NCBI RefSeq assembly: GCF_034190915.1
Contig: NW_026947484.1
Span: 77,199,982 to 77,263,981, forward strand
DNA length: 64,000 bases
Direction: 5' to 3'
Origin: Cavia porcellus
Lineage: Eukaryota > Chordata > Mammalia > Rodentia > Caviidae
Part shown: positions 1 through 12,575 of the stretch, in pieces
How positions within the stretch are numbered: the stretch's first letter is position 1
How the letters are laid out: the number at the start of each line of letters is the position of its first letter
Program-made: the position numbers and the translations under genes
Notes under the pieces: generated by a model
Seen by the model: only the letters and a program-made list of their open reading frames with translations
What the model was told of the DNA's origin: nothing
The model's database searches: none

Positions 1-489
1 AAAAGAAAATGCATGCACATAGAAAGAGAAATAGCAATGAAATAATGAAATAAATATAATATGAACACAAGAGAAAGCACTAAGGAGAAAATAAAGGATG
101 AAATAATTTTTTGTGTAAAGTTTGCTTTCCTTTTGTGTAATTTATGGTTAGCCTCTTGCATTTTAGTTTAGTTATTTAAACTATAATAGTGACCACTCTA
201 AAAGTCAGTTTTCCTGCTGTGAGAGTATTTCTTTTGGGAAGGACTCCTGTCAATTGTTTTTAAAAGTATATGGTGTTTCTCTAAAGGTCTCTGGCAAATG
301 GTGGAGAGCTAGCAGCTCACCGACATTGATAAGTCAAACAATGGAATACACATCTTTTAAATTGTGAGTAATCTGTATCCTATATTTTAAAATAGTCACC
401 ATTTTTGTGGACTTTTCCAGCCAATTTCAAAATCGCATATTACCTACATATTGTATACATGTTCTATAGTTCCTCTAAAAGTAAGTGTA
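1..489. other. Unannotated AT-rich DNA
   Basis: No ORF, RNA gene or recognisable repeat is seen. The text is AT-rich single-copy-like intergenic or intronic sequence. Confidence 0.5.
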
Positions 490-630
490 AGGTTTGTAAT
501 GCCTTTATTGTATAAAGAAGCAAAAGTTCAAAGAACAGTGAAGTAATTTGGTCCTGCATACTTAGCTTGTATGTCCAAATTATAGACTTGAGCCATGGTC
601 TTTTGATATCAAATTCTATCTTTTCTGCCA
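490..630 (-). repeat. MIR SINE fragment
   Basis: The plus strand reads like the reverse complement of MIR. It has a degraded run (tttattgtataaagaagcaa, then caaagaacagtgaagtaat) matching the 'fraction of tissue / gaggaaactgag' MIR core in order, followed by a degraded 'gagccatggtcttt' box. Diverged and truncated, as expected for a mammal-wide SINE. Confidence 0.5.
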
Positions 631-2140
631 GGAGCTACCTCCAGCTGAAGTAAAGGTTCACATTCTTTCCCCAAGTTAAAACATTAAGCTAAGGCCTACT
701 CCAATTCTTGTTCCTAAATGCTAACACTTGGTAACTGTTTTTCAGATTGTTAATTAAGTACTCCAACTCTTGGAGGAATTTGGAGGATGCTGTGTTGAGC
801 AATGAGAGGTGAGTTCTTCTGGGAGTCTTTAAAAAACTGATGGATATTATGAATCATCAGAGGGGAGGGATGTGTACTCAGTTTTATATTTTACTTGACA
901 GTGGAACCTTGATTTTTTTTTCTGGGTCTTTTGGAACTGATCCATGAAGAACAGTCACAGTCCTACGGGGATCACTATTTTGGGACATTCTGTTTCCAGG
1001 GATCATCATATGCTAGACTATAGGATATATACTGAGTCTTGGAACTGTGTTCCTCCCTTTGGAAAAAGAAATGGAAGGAAGTAGGAAGAAGGGAAATAAA
1101 AAGGGGAAAAAGAGTATGTGAGTTACAGGCAATGTCCTTGTCTATGGGGAAGCAGTAACAAGGCTGTGACACTTGAAGATCTTTTCTCTAGTTTGGAAAC
1201 TGCAGTATATACATGATTTAAGCTTTTCATGAGTGAGAGATTGTTTTATTTAACTTTTTTATCAACAGTAGCTAACACAGACCTGTTAGAGTTCGTGCTT
1301 AATAAATTAATGATTATCAAATGAGTAGGTGAATACAACTACAAGCCTGAGGTGTGGAAGCCTTGGGTAACTGGTCTTTCTGGGTAAAATAGTTATTAAT
1401 TTTCTGTTTCAAAGTGTTAGTAAGACTGCACAGATAGTTAAGCCCCCACCCCAGTGTCCAAATACAGAAGGAACTGCCTGTATCTCCCTCAGTGTCCTTT
1501 TCTTTGATATGAGAAGATTTCAACTTGATACTAATTGTTGTGGGAATCCTTGTTTTTTTCTTTTTATCTGAAGGTTTTTCTCATTAATTATGTAGTCCTG
1601 TATCCTATTTTGTATATTTTTCTGCATAAGATATTGGGATACCTGGCTCATATGCTGAGCATTGATCAAAGCTCCATAAAACAACTTCTCAGCACTAATT
1701 AATTATTGTTTTACCAACACCACCCAGCTGGTACCAGAAGAGAAGCACTGTGTGACGCCTTGCCAGAAAAGTTAATGTATACAAAAATAAGGGGTTTTCA
1801 TTACACAGGGACCAGAAGAAATCCCTGGGAAAAGGCGGGTGGAAAACAGTAGGAGGTGGGGCAAATGCATGGGTTAGCTGGTAATTATCATGACTTGTTT
1901 TTTAAAGCTAGTCTAGAAAAAAATCTAGTATTTTCAGTCTACCATGTTTTCTTTCCATTTTTACCTGTCTTTGCTGTCAGTATAGTTGTATTATCAAAGG
2001 TTGAAACTTGACTTGTTTTAACTTCTTCTGTTTACTTGCAAATTTAAAAGAAGACAGAAATGGTCAAATGAACACTTGCTAATCCTTTAGTAAAAGCAAT
2101 GATTTTTTTCTTTTTTCATGACTGTCAGGTGGAATAATTC
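631..2140. other. Unannotated stretch
   Basis: Only short chance ORFs occur on the minus strand (975-1172 and 1317-1523); neither resembles a known protein. A short alternating GT run followed by ten or so G (about 2145-2167) closes the stretch. No gene or clear repeat is seen. Confidence 0.5.
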
Positions 2141-2169
2141 TGTACGTGTGTGTGTGTGGGGGGGGGAGT

Positions 2170-2868
2170 CAAATGCACAAAAGAAAATACTTTTCAGCAT
2201 GGTCCACTGGCAGTGTCTGATTTCCTATTCGGATAAGGCTGAAAATGGGAGGAGGAGAAAGTTATTTTTTTGATGCTGAATGCAAATACTTTTGTTTCTT
2301 CTGTGACCTTGCTTTCTGAGAGGGTATGCAATTGGACTTCTCAAATTTCCTTATACTTCTCAACTTGGTGTTTAATCTGATGGTATGTTGACATCTTTCT
2401 CACCAGCAGCGGTATAACTGTCCCAATGTATGCATCTTTCTACTTTTCTCTTCATGGGTGGATTACTTTTTTCCAAGAAGCATTGGTTGTCTCACAGATA
2501 GATGTCCTTTTGAGGGAGTGTTTTCTTTATTTTTCACAGGAGAATGAATGTAGGGGGCTTATCTGAGAATATTTCTATCCGTTAAGACCCAGCAAACCTC
2601 AGGATTTGTATGTTTGGTATGTATGCGTTTATCTCTACATAGTTAGTACTCAGCTTGTTGCCTGCGGGCTATGGAATAAATGATCTTCATTTCCTACTCA
2701 AGGCCTTCTATCAACTAGTGTCCCCTTCCCCATTGCTCATTCCTCTCCCCTTGCTTCTACCTAGAGTTCTTTCTTCCTCTTAACATTTTTTGCTGATTCA
2801 CTTCCCTGCACAAATGTTGGAAGCCACAGAGCTTAGAGGGGCCCAGCAGAACCTGGTTCTTCTTTAGG
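2170..2868. other. Unannotated stretch
   Basis: No ORF of note, no tRNA-like fold and no repeat that I recognise. Confidence 0.5.
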
Positions 2869-3060
2869 ATCAAGTGTGCTGGAAAGACCCTGGAGCCAAA
2901 TCGGAGATCTGATTCTTCACTTGCTGCTTCTGACTATGAAGCAAGAATTGAAACTAAAACTCAGTTTTCTAATCTGTATAATAGAAGAATGATGTGTGGA
3001 TATATAATTTTATGAGGATTAAAACGATAATACTGCTGAAAGCACTTTGTACTTGGGAAA
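2869..3060 (+). repeat. MIR SINE
   Basis: The MIR consensus order can be followed: 'accctggagccaaat' (gactctggagccaga), 'aaactcagttttctaatctgt' (cctcagtttcctcatctgt), 'aatagaagaatgatg' and 'gaggattaaaacgataata' (gaggattaaatgagataat), then 'gaaagcactttgta'. Sense orientation, strongly diverged. Confidence 0.7.
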
Positions 3061-3764
3061 GGTCTGAGCTTCACTGGCCATTTTGGCTTACAGAGGATGT
3101 TCCTTCTTATTTTTGTGCATCTTAGCAAACTGTGGACTCCTCACCCTTAACATAGTAAAGCTCTTTCTGCCATCAGATCCCCTTTGATCCTCTGTCCTTT
3201 ACAGTGCTTTACTCTGGTGCTCTGGCCATATGATCTCTTATTGTACTAATTGCCTATTACCTTCACTAATAGAATGTATAACATCACTTTAGCAAATTAG
3301 TACTTCTCTGTACTTTAACTCTTCTGCTTATAACTCAGAATAAGTTTATTCTCTTTCTAACCAGTCTCAACACAGTCATATTCAGAAAATAAGTTCAAAT
3401 CTAAAATTAATTGAATATCCACTAGATCTTTACTATAGTGTTTCTACAAACACCAAAGGAGGCTCAATTGTGTAATGAACTAAGAATTTGTATTCCTCAT
3501 TGTAGAATCATGGCAACTCTGTTCCTCCTTCAAAGCTCCTCTTCCAGCCATGATAGTTTAAAAGGGTGAATGTCCTTCTCCATTCTCATACTCTATTCTC
3601 CTGCACTCTGAAGGCCTGCGTATTTTCTCTTTGAGTGGATCTCTGCCCTTCTAACATAGACAAAGTTAGTTTTTCTGAGGATTTTTGGAGAAGGGAACAA
3701 TTGTGACTCCATCACTTTTCCTGGTATGAAGCCACACTAGGACTGAGTAGGTATACAGTTTTGC
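3061..3764. other. Unannotated stretch
   Basis: No coding or RNA signal and no repeat recognised. Confidence 0.45.
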
Positions 3765-4085
3765 CATAGTCACTTTGCATCCTTGAACAAAATAGGTAAC
3801 ATACACAGTTTAAAGGTGAAAGGTTTGTTTTGGCTTATGGTTTCAGTCCATGATTAGCTGGCCCCAAGACAGAAAAGGCATGATAGGCGGACCTAGCAGA
3901 AAAATACTACTCAACCCATCGTAGTCAGCAAGCAGAGAGCTAAAGAAGAGCCGAAGAGAAAGGGTCGGGTAGTTTTCCAAGGTCATGACTCACGTTCTTG
4001 AACTAGGCTTACCTCCTAATGGCCCACTCAGCTGTGAACCCATTAATGGGCTAAAACATTGATGAGTGTAGAGTCAACCTTTTGC
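3765..4085 (-). mobile_element. MaLR (MST/ORR1-like) LTR, copy 1 of a tandem pair
   Basis: In antisense the LTR has the usual order: 'ggtttgttttggcttatggtttcagtcc' region (reverse of the polyadenylation end of the LTR), 'ccatgattagctggccccaa', 'agcaagcagagagc', and 'cctcctaatggcccactcagctgtgaacccattaatgg'. This is the non-autonomous ERVL-MaLR group. No internal retroviral reading frame is attached, so it behaves as a solitary LTR. It is followed at once by a second LTR of the same orientation. Confidence 0.6.
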
Positions 4086-4089
4086 TTTT

Positions 4090-4462
4090 GTGAACAAAAT
4101 ATTGGTACACATAACTTTCAGGGAGAAATACTTACTAGGCTCTTGGTTTCAGAGGCTTCAGTCCACCACTGGCTGATTCTAAAACAGAAGCATTATAGCA
4201 GCCGGGTGTGGTAGAACAAAGCTATTTATTTTATGGTGGCTGGGTAGTGGAGCACAAGAGAATGCCAGAAATTGACCCATCCATCAAAGGAATGTTCCCT
4301 AGTCACCCACCTCCTCCAACTGGGCCCAACTTCCTAATAGTTATAAACTCATCAATTGATTTTTAATGAAGTTAGGGTAGTCATGATCTAGTCACCTTTT
4401 GAAAGTCTCATTTCTGACTACATGAGGCATTTAGGGAACAGTTTTAGATCTAAACTATGACA
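4090..4462 (-). mobile_element. MaLR (MST/ORR1-like) LTR, copy 2 of a tandem pair
   Basis: Repeats the landmarks of the upstream copy: 'ggtttcagaggcttcagtcc', 'ttatggtggctgggtagtgg', 'cacctcctccaactgggcccaacttcctaatagtt', then 'catgatctagtcaccttttgaaag' and a terminal 'ctaaactatgac'. The two copies diverge from each other, so this is either two insertions or an old LTR pair with nothing left between. Confidence 0.6.
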
Positions 4463-7129
4463 GCACTCAGTAATCAAACTGAGTCCATTCCATATTAGCC
4501 ACATAGCCATTGTAGTAATGAAAGCCTGGTGGATGGTGCCACGATTGTCAGGTCTTAAAAGTAGCTCCAGTAGCTTAGCAATCCCCACATTGTCAGAGAC
4601 TGGAAAAATGTAAGAAACAAGAATCTTTGTACTGTAATGGTCCTGTATTTTTAGCTTGGCAGCCAACAATGCAGGTCAGCTGTCTACTCTGATGCAGGGA
4701 GCAGGTGTATGAACCAGGCTGAGCCCTCTTGCTCTGAGCAGTCTCTAGTGCACGATACTCTCCAGTTGGCTAGGTGACCGTGGAATTCCCTTTGGGTACA
4801 TCTTCCACTGTTTCTTTTTATTCTGGAGCTAGTTCATTGTCATCTCTTCCATTTGTGTAGAGGTCTGAATTTTCAAGCCAATTTCATATACATTTTATGA
4901 TTCAATACTTACCCTTGGCAAACAGACAGTACAGGACTGAAATGAACATCTCTAGTATATGTGCATATCCTAATTCTTTAAATTAATTTCCATCCATTTT
5001 CTTAATTTCTTGAGTTTTTGATCCATGTATTGTTTTATTTTTTAATTGACAAAGATAGCTTTGAGAAGGGGAGAAAAAACTGGAAACTATACATTCTATT
5101 CCCTAATTAACCTGGTATTATCTAGTATTTTCCTAATCTTTATTTAACAGATCCCATTTTCTGTTTTTCCCAAACCCTTTGACTGTGTTAGCTCTGGGGT
5201 CTGTTAACCATCTACTCCCCAGAGAACAAAATCTCAGCAATTTAAGCACATGGAAGGGGGATCAGCCAAACATTCTGCATTTATTATGGGAAATGCTTCT
5301 GTCTTAATGGTGTTGACAACTGTGTGTCTGCTGGAAGCAGAGTTTGGGGGCACAGATGCCGACCAAAGAGAAATGATGATCATTTGGGAGGAGTCTCTTC
5401 TCTGACATGTAACAGTGGAAGGCACACCTGGACTTTTATGGGGGGGAAATGAAAGGGAAATGTTTTCCAGGAAAGATGGGTGTTTAGCTAATTCCACCCA
5501 GTCCATCTGGGTTAACTCTCAAACACAAGCCCAGTACCATCTACCCACAGTTTTGCAAACATCATCTGGTTAAGATTCTCAGGCCTATACTTTAATAAGC
5601 TAGCCACACTGTCACAGTTTGGGTTCCAGCTATATTTTTCTGTTTTCACTCAAGATCAGTGTTTCCAGATTTGAACTGCGAAAAGTATATAGTTTCTTGA
5701 AACCATGAGTTATAACTTGGTGGTTTTAGACCTCATGTGACCCATAGATATATTTTTAACTTATTCAGAGTTGAAAAACAAAACCCAAACAAAAAGTTAG
5801 TTTACTAGCTTTATAATAAGAGTTTGTGTTGTTGCAAGTCTAATTATGGTTTTAGTATCTTTAGAAAAACCAACTTTCCTGGAGTCATTGGGGTGGACAA
5901 TTCATGTCTGTGTCCCCAGCACCAACTAGTGGCTGATGGGATGCGTTTGCCACAGTCCTATATAGCAGCCTCCTCTGTATATGTTGCCTGCCAAACCTCT
6001 AGGGGAGTTTGAGTTTCTACCTCTCACCTAATGTCACTTGTCCCTCAAAAGTTCTTTGAGTATGGCATTGGGCAACTTAGAATATGAAGCTCAGAGACAG
6101 AGGAAAAAGAAGGCAGAAGGCAGAACAGGACACTTGTGTAGATTTTATTTAACTTCTTTTCTTTTATATTCCCACTGTCTTCTATTGCAGGGAACCACAG
6201 CATTACAAAAAGAGCCTCAAGGCCTCCCAGGATGATTGCAGAAATATTAGGTTTTGACAGTGCTTATTGATCTTAGTGCATGCTAAATCCCTTGCAACCA
6301 GTTAGAACATTCTGATGCCTGTGCTCAATTCCAGACTAATTGAATCAAACCTTTGAGGCTTGCAGCAGTAATTGTCAGAGCTCCTGGTTGAGAACTGGTG
6401 GGTTAGGCTTTTGAGGAAGTTTATGAAGATCTTTTGGGTCTTTAAATTTAAGGATGCTCTGTATACTGCCTTGCTAGGTAGATAAAGAGATGCATCTTTC
6501 TGGAGTTAGTTGGGAAGAACTGAGGGAAGACCTCTTCTTTAAGGTAAGGAGGTCCTGCCCAAAATTTAATTTCCTGTCACAGTGGGATCGGTTCATTCAT
6601 GAAGCAGCAAATGTCTTTGGTACAATGCTCCATCTAAGTTGATGAAACTTTTCCAAAGCCCTAAGGATTTTTAAATTTGGGTACTGAGCTTCCAGTGGAA
6701 CAATAGCAAGGAGATGTTATCTCCTTCATAATCCCTAAATAAAAAGTGAGGATAAAATTTTTTAAAGCTATGTAAATTTTCAAGCAGTGAAAACCAGAAC
6801 ATATTATACCTACATGTAGAAAAACAGGATCAGCAGGCAGAGCTTCTCTCTCTAGAATCAAGCTGGTTTTCAAATGCTACTTTCTTGTGCACAGGTCAGA
6901 GCACATGTGTGAGTAATCCTCAGTAAGACGAGTAACTGATGCATAGCTAATGGATACCTCCTGCAAGAGTGTAGGCTATGCTTTCAGACTTTCTGATTTG
7001 GATTGATTATTTTAATTCCCTTGGGTAGTTAAGAAAACTACAGATGCTTTTGGTTCCACTTTGGACATATTGCATCAGAATTTCTAAGGATGTGCAGCCT
7101 GGGCCCCTTATTAACAAAAATCACCCAAC
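4463..7129. other. Unannotated stretch
   Basis: Several chance ORFs of 62 to 90 codons (for example 5234-5506 minus and 5824-6012 plus) show no family signature. There is no splice-bounded exon with protein-like composition that I can defend. Looks like single-copy intergenic or intronic DNA. Confidence 0.45.
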
Positions 7130-7385
7130 TCTTCCCCAGTAGAGTAGATTTTTCTCATATGCTGCTGGTAGGATTATAAATTGGTACAATCTTTTGAGAG
7201 AACAATTTGACTGCATTGTATTTTGAACCCAGGAGTTCTACTGCATCCCTTGAATCCATTTACATAGGCATCAAACATAAATGCAACTTAATAATAGTAA
7301 AATATTGGAAACAATTTAAATGCTTATTAAAATGGGTTTGGTTAAATAAATCAAAATACATGTGTATACTGTAGTTCTATGATGG
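7130..7385 (+). mobile_element. Old L1 3'-end fragment
   Basis: Plus strand follows the C-terminal end of L1 ORF2 DNA: 'catatgctgctggtaggattataaattggtacaat', 'gagaacaatttgactgc', 'cccaggagttctactgcatccc', 'aaatattggaaacaatttaaatg'. Short and highly diverged, with no open frame. Confidence 0.65.
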
Positions 7386-8744
7386 TGAAGATTTTAGAGT
7401 CTGAGTGCTAAACTGCAACCTCAAACCCACTTATTTATCAAAAAGGGTCAGCGCTGCAATTAAACCTGAGTGCTTAGGTTTTAGATAAGAGAAAATAACT
7501 ACATTAACATCTTTTGTCTTTAAAAAAAAAACCCCACAATCACACTCCTGCCACACGTTTGCCACCACTGCCGTTGTTAAAAAGAATGCTAGACCATTTG
7601 GGAACGATTTATGTGAGCCTCATCTCTCAATGTGTATGCATATTTAAGTAAAGAAATTAAGTTGCAGGATAATGATTAATTTGATCCTGTGTGTGAGAGA
7701 GTGTATGTATACACACATGGACATATATAGGCATATAAAAGTACACGTGCAGGTACACACACATTAACATATCCAACCATATGTGCCTTGTTTGGGCCGG
7801 CTAACATTGAATTCCTAGGCCAAACCCATGATCAGAGGAGCCTTCCAGGAGAAGGCCTATACGTGTGCATTGGTCACTGAAGGAAGAACCACTGCAGTGG
7901 TCATTTGAAGATAGCAATAGAACTGGTTTGGGGGTCATCTTGAATGTCCAGAACCCCTTGCCATAGTTTCAAAGTAGTACTATGTGTATTTTCCATGCAA
8001 TTATTTGCTTTGATTTTATTCATAAATCAAATTCAAACATATGTGTTTAGAATGAAAGGAGCAGCCTCATTGTCCTACTAGAAAGTTTTTAAATTTTACA
8101 TGTTTGCAGTACTGTACATGTTTTACATACATCTTAGGGAATAAATATATGTACTTAATAAATATAATATGTACTTAATAAATATATGTATTTAACCTAT
8201 CTTGACTCTTTTATTCTCATTCTACCTTCCTACTTCCATCTCCAGACCCTCTTTCCTTATCATTATTACTGACATTTTTTAGTTTACATTTGTGACCTGT
8301 AATGTTTACATCACTGTGGGTGTTTAGTACGTGTACATGACACAGCTTAAATCTTGTTACACCCCTTCCCTCACCCTATTTCCCTTAGACCACTTTTGTG
8401 AATAGAAATAATATCTGAATGACTTTGACCTTATCAATTTTATTTTTTAGAGTTTATTTTATTGAATGAGTTACTTTCCCCCCATCTTATCTGTGTGAAG
8501 AGGAACTTTATGATGTTGACTGTTAATTGAATCAGTTGTTTGGTTCTAAGAAAGCAGAGTGTCTGAGAAGGTTCCTGTTCTTTTATGTGGTTCCTGGGCC
8601 ATCAGTTGGTGGCTGCCTTAGAGTTTCTCATTGGAAGTGAAAAGCCTACAGTCTCCTTATCCTGCCACCTACTTTTTCTTCCCCACTTCCAGATGATTGC
8701 ACACCAGATGCAGTATGTGTGATGAGAAAGAATACTATGCTCCA
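7386..8744. other. Unannotated stretch with low-complexity patches
   Basis: Contains a TG/CA- and TA-rich patch at about 7690-7770 and a local 21-bp tandem duplication at 8147-8186, listed separately. No gene seen. Confidence 0.45.
8147..8186. repeat. 21-bp tandem duplication
   Basis: The word atatgtacttaataaatat occurs at 8147-8165 and 8168-8186, a period of 21 bp, in very AT-rich DNA. Confidence 0.8.
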
Positions 8745-8930
8745 CAAAATTGTTTTATCACTTCTATGAATAACTCTACATAGCGATATTACTATTCTCA
8801 TTTTCTAATAGAGGAAACACGTGAGAGGCATTTTGTAAGTTTTTCAAGGACTTATCCATTTAGCTTATGTTAGAACTAAAGGAAGGACTCAATAGGGCCA
8901 TGTCTTTTCCTCTGCCTCTAGTGAGCAAAC
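8745..8930 (-). repeat. MIR SINE
   Basis: Reverse MIR order: 'ttactattctcattttctaatagaggaaacac' (reverse strand of the 'gtttcctcatctgtaaaatgggg' box), then 'gttagaactaaaggaaggactcaat', then 'ccatgtcttttcctctgcctc'. Diverged. Confidence 0.65.
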
Positions 8931-9204
8931 TCTAAATTAATAATTTTTGTAAATATTATCTTGGGTATTAAACAACACAAGGGCTATTTTGTTAAGATTG
9001 GTGAAGGTTAATAGCATCCTAATTGTTAACATTTTTCTGATCTAAAGTAATCTGTTTTTGTGCATATCTCCCTTACTTCACATGAAATGGCAGTAAGCTG
9101 ATATTTTTATTGTATTCTCTTATGCATTTTGTCCCTTTAACCCTGTTCTAGTTCATCTGGGTGATGTGGAGATATTGCTTGTCTAGTTCAGTACTAAAAT
9201 ACAG

Positions 9205-9605
9205 TTATTTTGTAGGGCAGGCTTAACAAAGCCCTGTAAACTGGGTAGTTTACACAACACAAAATTTATTGTCTTGTATTTCTGGGAGTTTAGAAGTCCA
9301 AAATCAAGGTATTGGCAGAGTTGGTTCCTTCTAGGGGGTGTGAGAGAGAATCTGTTCCACACCACATGCCTAACTTCTGGTGGTTTTCTGGCAGTCTTTG
9401 ATTTTCCTTGGTTGTAGATACCTCATCTTCATATGGCCTTTTCCTTAATGGATTAGTGGACTAAATCTCACCTAAATAATCAATAATCTCATCTTAACTA
9501 CTTATATTAGCAACACTATTTTCAACTAAGGTCACATTCAGAGTTTCGAGGAATTATAACTTCAATATATGAACATTTGTGGAACATATTTCAATCCATA
9601 GCAAA
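9205..9605 (-). mobile_element. MLT1-type MaLR LTR
   Basis: Antisense MLT1: 'actgggtagtttacacaacacaaaatttattgtcttgtatttctgggagtttagaagtcc' region, 'aaaatcaaggtattggcagagttgg', 'cctcatcttcatatggcctttt', 'ggtcacattcagag', 'aacttcaatatatgaacat', and an end 'atttcaatccatagc'. This is nearly the full length of such an LTR. The minus-strand ORF at 9183-9365 lies inside it and is spurious. Confidence 0.75.
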
Positions 9606-10794
9606 GTCCCTGATTGGTTCAGGAATTTAAATTGGAGGAGACTTGGGCTTTATTGCTGTAGTATTAGACTACACCCCACAATATAAATGGCCAGATAGCA
9701 GGCATAAGCAGAGACATGTTAGCACTGTAGAAGGGAAAACAGCAGAATTTTTCTGGCTTGCTTAAAAAGCTATCAAGGTCAACAGAATCTCTGAAGGTCT
9801 GTCATGTTGCTTGAAATCCCATGATGTGCTGGAGCGGCAGAATGCTTGCATGCACTGAGAGGATACCCTTATACTCAGAGCAAGATCCAAAGGAAAAGAA
9901 TCTTTTTGGACAATAATGAGAAAGAACAGCTGCCATTTACCTGGAAACTGGAAGGAAGAAGAGTAATCACAGTTGCTATGCAAATGTGACAAGAACTCAC
10001 CTCTTGTCTCCTGTCTCTATAAGGACGAGGTGTTTGAATGCATGTAGTTTGGAGACCCAAGATTAGCTTGCTGCAGACCAGATCAGACATGAAAACACAG
10101 ACCTGCTCATACCACTAGCACTAAAAGACAGAAACCTCAGGAGGACAGGGGCTGCTGGGGCCAGCCTGAGGCTGTGGAGTGGTGTTTTCAGACAGTCCTA
10201 GAGAAAAGGAAAGGTGAAACTTCCCAGGGTGACCATTTAGTAAAACAAACTGATTGTTCTATTAGCCAACAGTTCACTGCACATTGGGGGGAAACAAATA
10301 TGAACCCTTTCTTCCTCATTACTATTTATAGGTCAGAATTCTTTCATAGTAAAATGCCATGAGGTTCTGGAAGCTAGGTAGATGAGCGAAGTTTTCAAAT
10401 AAAATAGACTTTTAAAAAAAGTTGACAATGATTTTTTTTTGTAAATATGTTTAATCTGAGACCTGTCATCTCACATTTTTACACAGGAAATTAATTTTCT
10501 CTACCCTCTTCATGTTTGAGAAAGAGGAGAAAGTTGAAAAAGTCCCAGAAATTTCGAAAAGCTGCCATATAAACTTTAAAATTAAACAGATGTTATGTGA
10601 ATCACATGTAAATTGGAGCCCTGGGAACCTGGATCATAAACTGAATGGGATGCTTTGAGGCAGGAGAAGTGGTAGATTTTTTTTGTCAATTATTGAAGCC
10701 TTGTGAATCAAAAATACCAAATGAAGATAGGTCTTTGTGTTTCTTCAAGAGCTAGAGAATATTCCAAAGCACAAATCGTTTCCAGCAGATTTTA
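9606..10794. other. Unannotated stretch
   Basis: Chance ORFs only (9762-10090 minus, 10174-10362 plus). No repeat family or gene recognised. Confidence 0.45.
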
Positions 10795-10905
10795 AATATC
10801 CCGAGAGCAGAGGTCGTGTCTTTCTTTACTTTCTGTTCTCAGCACCTACCAAGTGTCTGGCACAGAACAGATGCCTAAACCATTTATGGAACTCTGTCCT
10901 TTCTG
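10795..10905 (+). repeat. L2/MIR-like tail fragment
   Basis: The text 'cagaggtcgtgtctttctttac', 'ctcagcacctaccaagtgtctggcacagaacagatgcctaaa' follows the widespread CR1/L2-type tail ('gggcagggaccatgtct...cccagcacctagcacagtgcctggcac...'). Short and diverged; subfamily not assigned. Confidence 0.55.
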
Positions 10906-11847
10906 GGCAAGTATACAGTCCCAGTAGATAACTTTTAACTAATGAGATCCCTACAGCTAACCCTTATCGCATTCTTTACTCTTTTAGTTTAGTTTTTTTC
11001 TGAAGTACAGTGTGAAGAAAGACTTGGTTATAGATAGCTATTCTGAAGATGATCCCAGGAAGCGATGTCTGGGAGAAGTGAAGACGAGAGAGGAAAAAGA
11101 GAAAGACAACATTGAACGACTGAGGTTTTTGCTGTAGGCAGTGGTGTGAGGTTGAATTTGCGGGAGCCCTCTTCAGGGATATGGAATGTCTCCCAAAAGT
11201 GTCTGTCCAAGGATGGAGCCTGGGGCTCTTATCCACTGGCCATTGTCACTGATGTTGATGGGGGCTTCAAGACCGAATGTCAGAGGGGTGCATCTACATG
11301 CATTTTAAGTAGGACCCTGTTAGGATGAGTTGTTTGACAGTCTGAGATCAAGATGACCAAGAAGTTGTGACATGGGGCAGAAGCATACTTTCTCCATGTA
11401 CTGCAATAACATCCTTTCTTCCTCATTTTTGAAAGGATTGTCTTGTTTGATCTTTCATAGTGTATTTATGGATAACGTTGAAAACCTTTTAAATAGAAAC
11501 ATTCATTCCTTATTTCACATGATTTGTTCTGGCATTTGGACTCACAGGGTGGGAGAATAAGTCAGGATATTAGAAAGACTGAAAGAATATTCTGCCTCTA
11601 CAGTCCTTGGATACTTGCTACACCTTAGATACTTGCCACACCCTTCAAATGGAAAAATTCTTGGAGGAAATTTCCATCCTAAGTCTGGCCCAGTCAACCT
11701 CATTATTTTTCCTTTCTGGCTGCTTCTTCCAGCAAGCAATGGTTCTTCCATGCCAATTTCATTTCTGCCTGTGTCTTTGGTGTCGTAAGTGAGGTTTCAA
11801 TCACCTCACCTAAAAATCTCTCTCTTCACTTCATATCACTTTCAGGC
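10906..11847. other. Unannotated stretch
   Basis: Overlapping ORFs on both strands between 10976 and 11792 are short and mutually inconsistent. No gene recognised. Confidence 0.45.
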
Positions 11848-12298
11848 CATAAAAGATTGACTTGTATCTCCTAATTCATATATCGAAGCTGTAACCCTAA
11901 GTATCTTAGCATGTGGCCCTATTTATAAATATAGTGCGGATATAATTAGTTAAGAAAAGTCATTCTGGACTAGGATGGGTCCCTATATGATTATAACTGG
12001 TATCAATATCAAGGATATCAAGAGGGAAAATTTGGATCCAGAATCAGACAACTATAATGGGAAGATGATCTGAAGAGAAACGAAGAAGACAGCCATCTCC
12101 AAGCCAGTTAGAGAGGCCTTGAGCAGATCCTTTCCCCACAGTCCTTATGAAGGACCAGCCCTGACCACACCTCACTTTCTTATTTTTATCTTTCATAACC
12201 GTGAAACAACGAATTTTTGTTCCTGTTGACAAAATAGTTGTGGTCTTGTTATGATGACTTGTAGTACTTTGTTATGACAACCAAGTAAACGAATACAT
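11848..12298 (+). mobile_element. MLT1-type MaLR LTR
   Basis: Sense-orientation MLT1 landmarks in order: 'ctcctaattcatatatcgaagctgtaaccctaagtatcttagcatgtggccctatttataaat' region, 'gatataattagttaagaaaagtcat', 'tggactaggatgggtccctata', 'gggaaaatttggatccag', 'gaccagccctgaccacacct', and the terminal 'tggtcttgttatgatgactt...gtagtactttgttatgacaacc'. A near-complete LTR without internal region. Confidence 0.75.
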
Positions 12299-12344
12299 TA
12301 GCCTTTGTCCATATATAGGTCAAAGACTCTTTTCATGGATCTCA

Positions 12345-12575
12345 GTGGATTATGAAGAGCCTTGCACCAGGAATTAGGAACTGTGTCTAATTCTGAACTT
12401 ATCAGTTGTGAATTGTGTAAATGCAGGCAAGCATCTTAACCTCCTTGGGTATTTTTTCTTGATAGTGAAAAAATAAAGATAATAGCTACCTTGCCTCTGG
12501 TGCCTCCCTGCACAGCTGGGAGAATCAGATGAAAATAAGAGAGAAAATGTTTGTAAACTAGAGTGCTATATGCAG
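12345..12575 (+). repeat. MIR SINE
   Basis: MIR order in sense: 'gaactgtgtctaattctgaacttatcagttgtgaattgtgtaaatgcaggcaagcatcttaacctccttggg' region, 'gataatagctaccttgcc', 'gagaatcagatgaaaata', 'gagagaaaatgtttgtaaact'. Diverged but long. Confidence 0.7.

Noticed and set aside
7690..7770. Alternating TG/CA and TA words that might be a microsatellite
   Set aside because: Too interrupted to define a unit; treated as low complexity.
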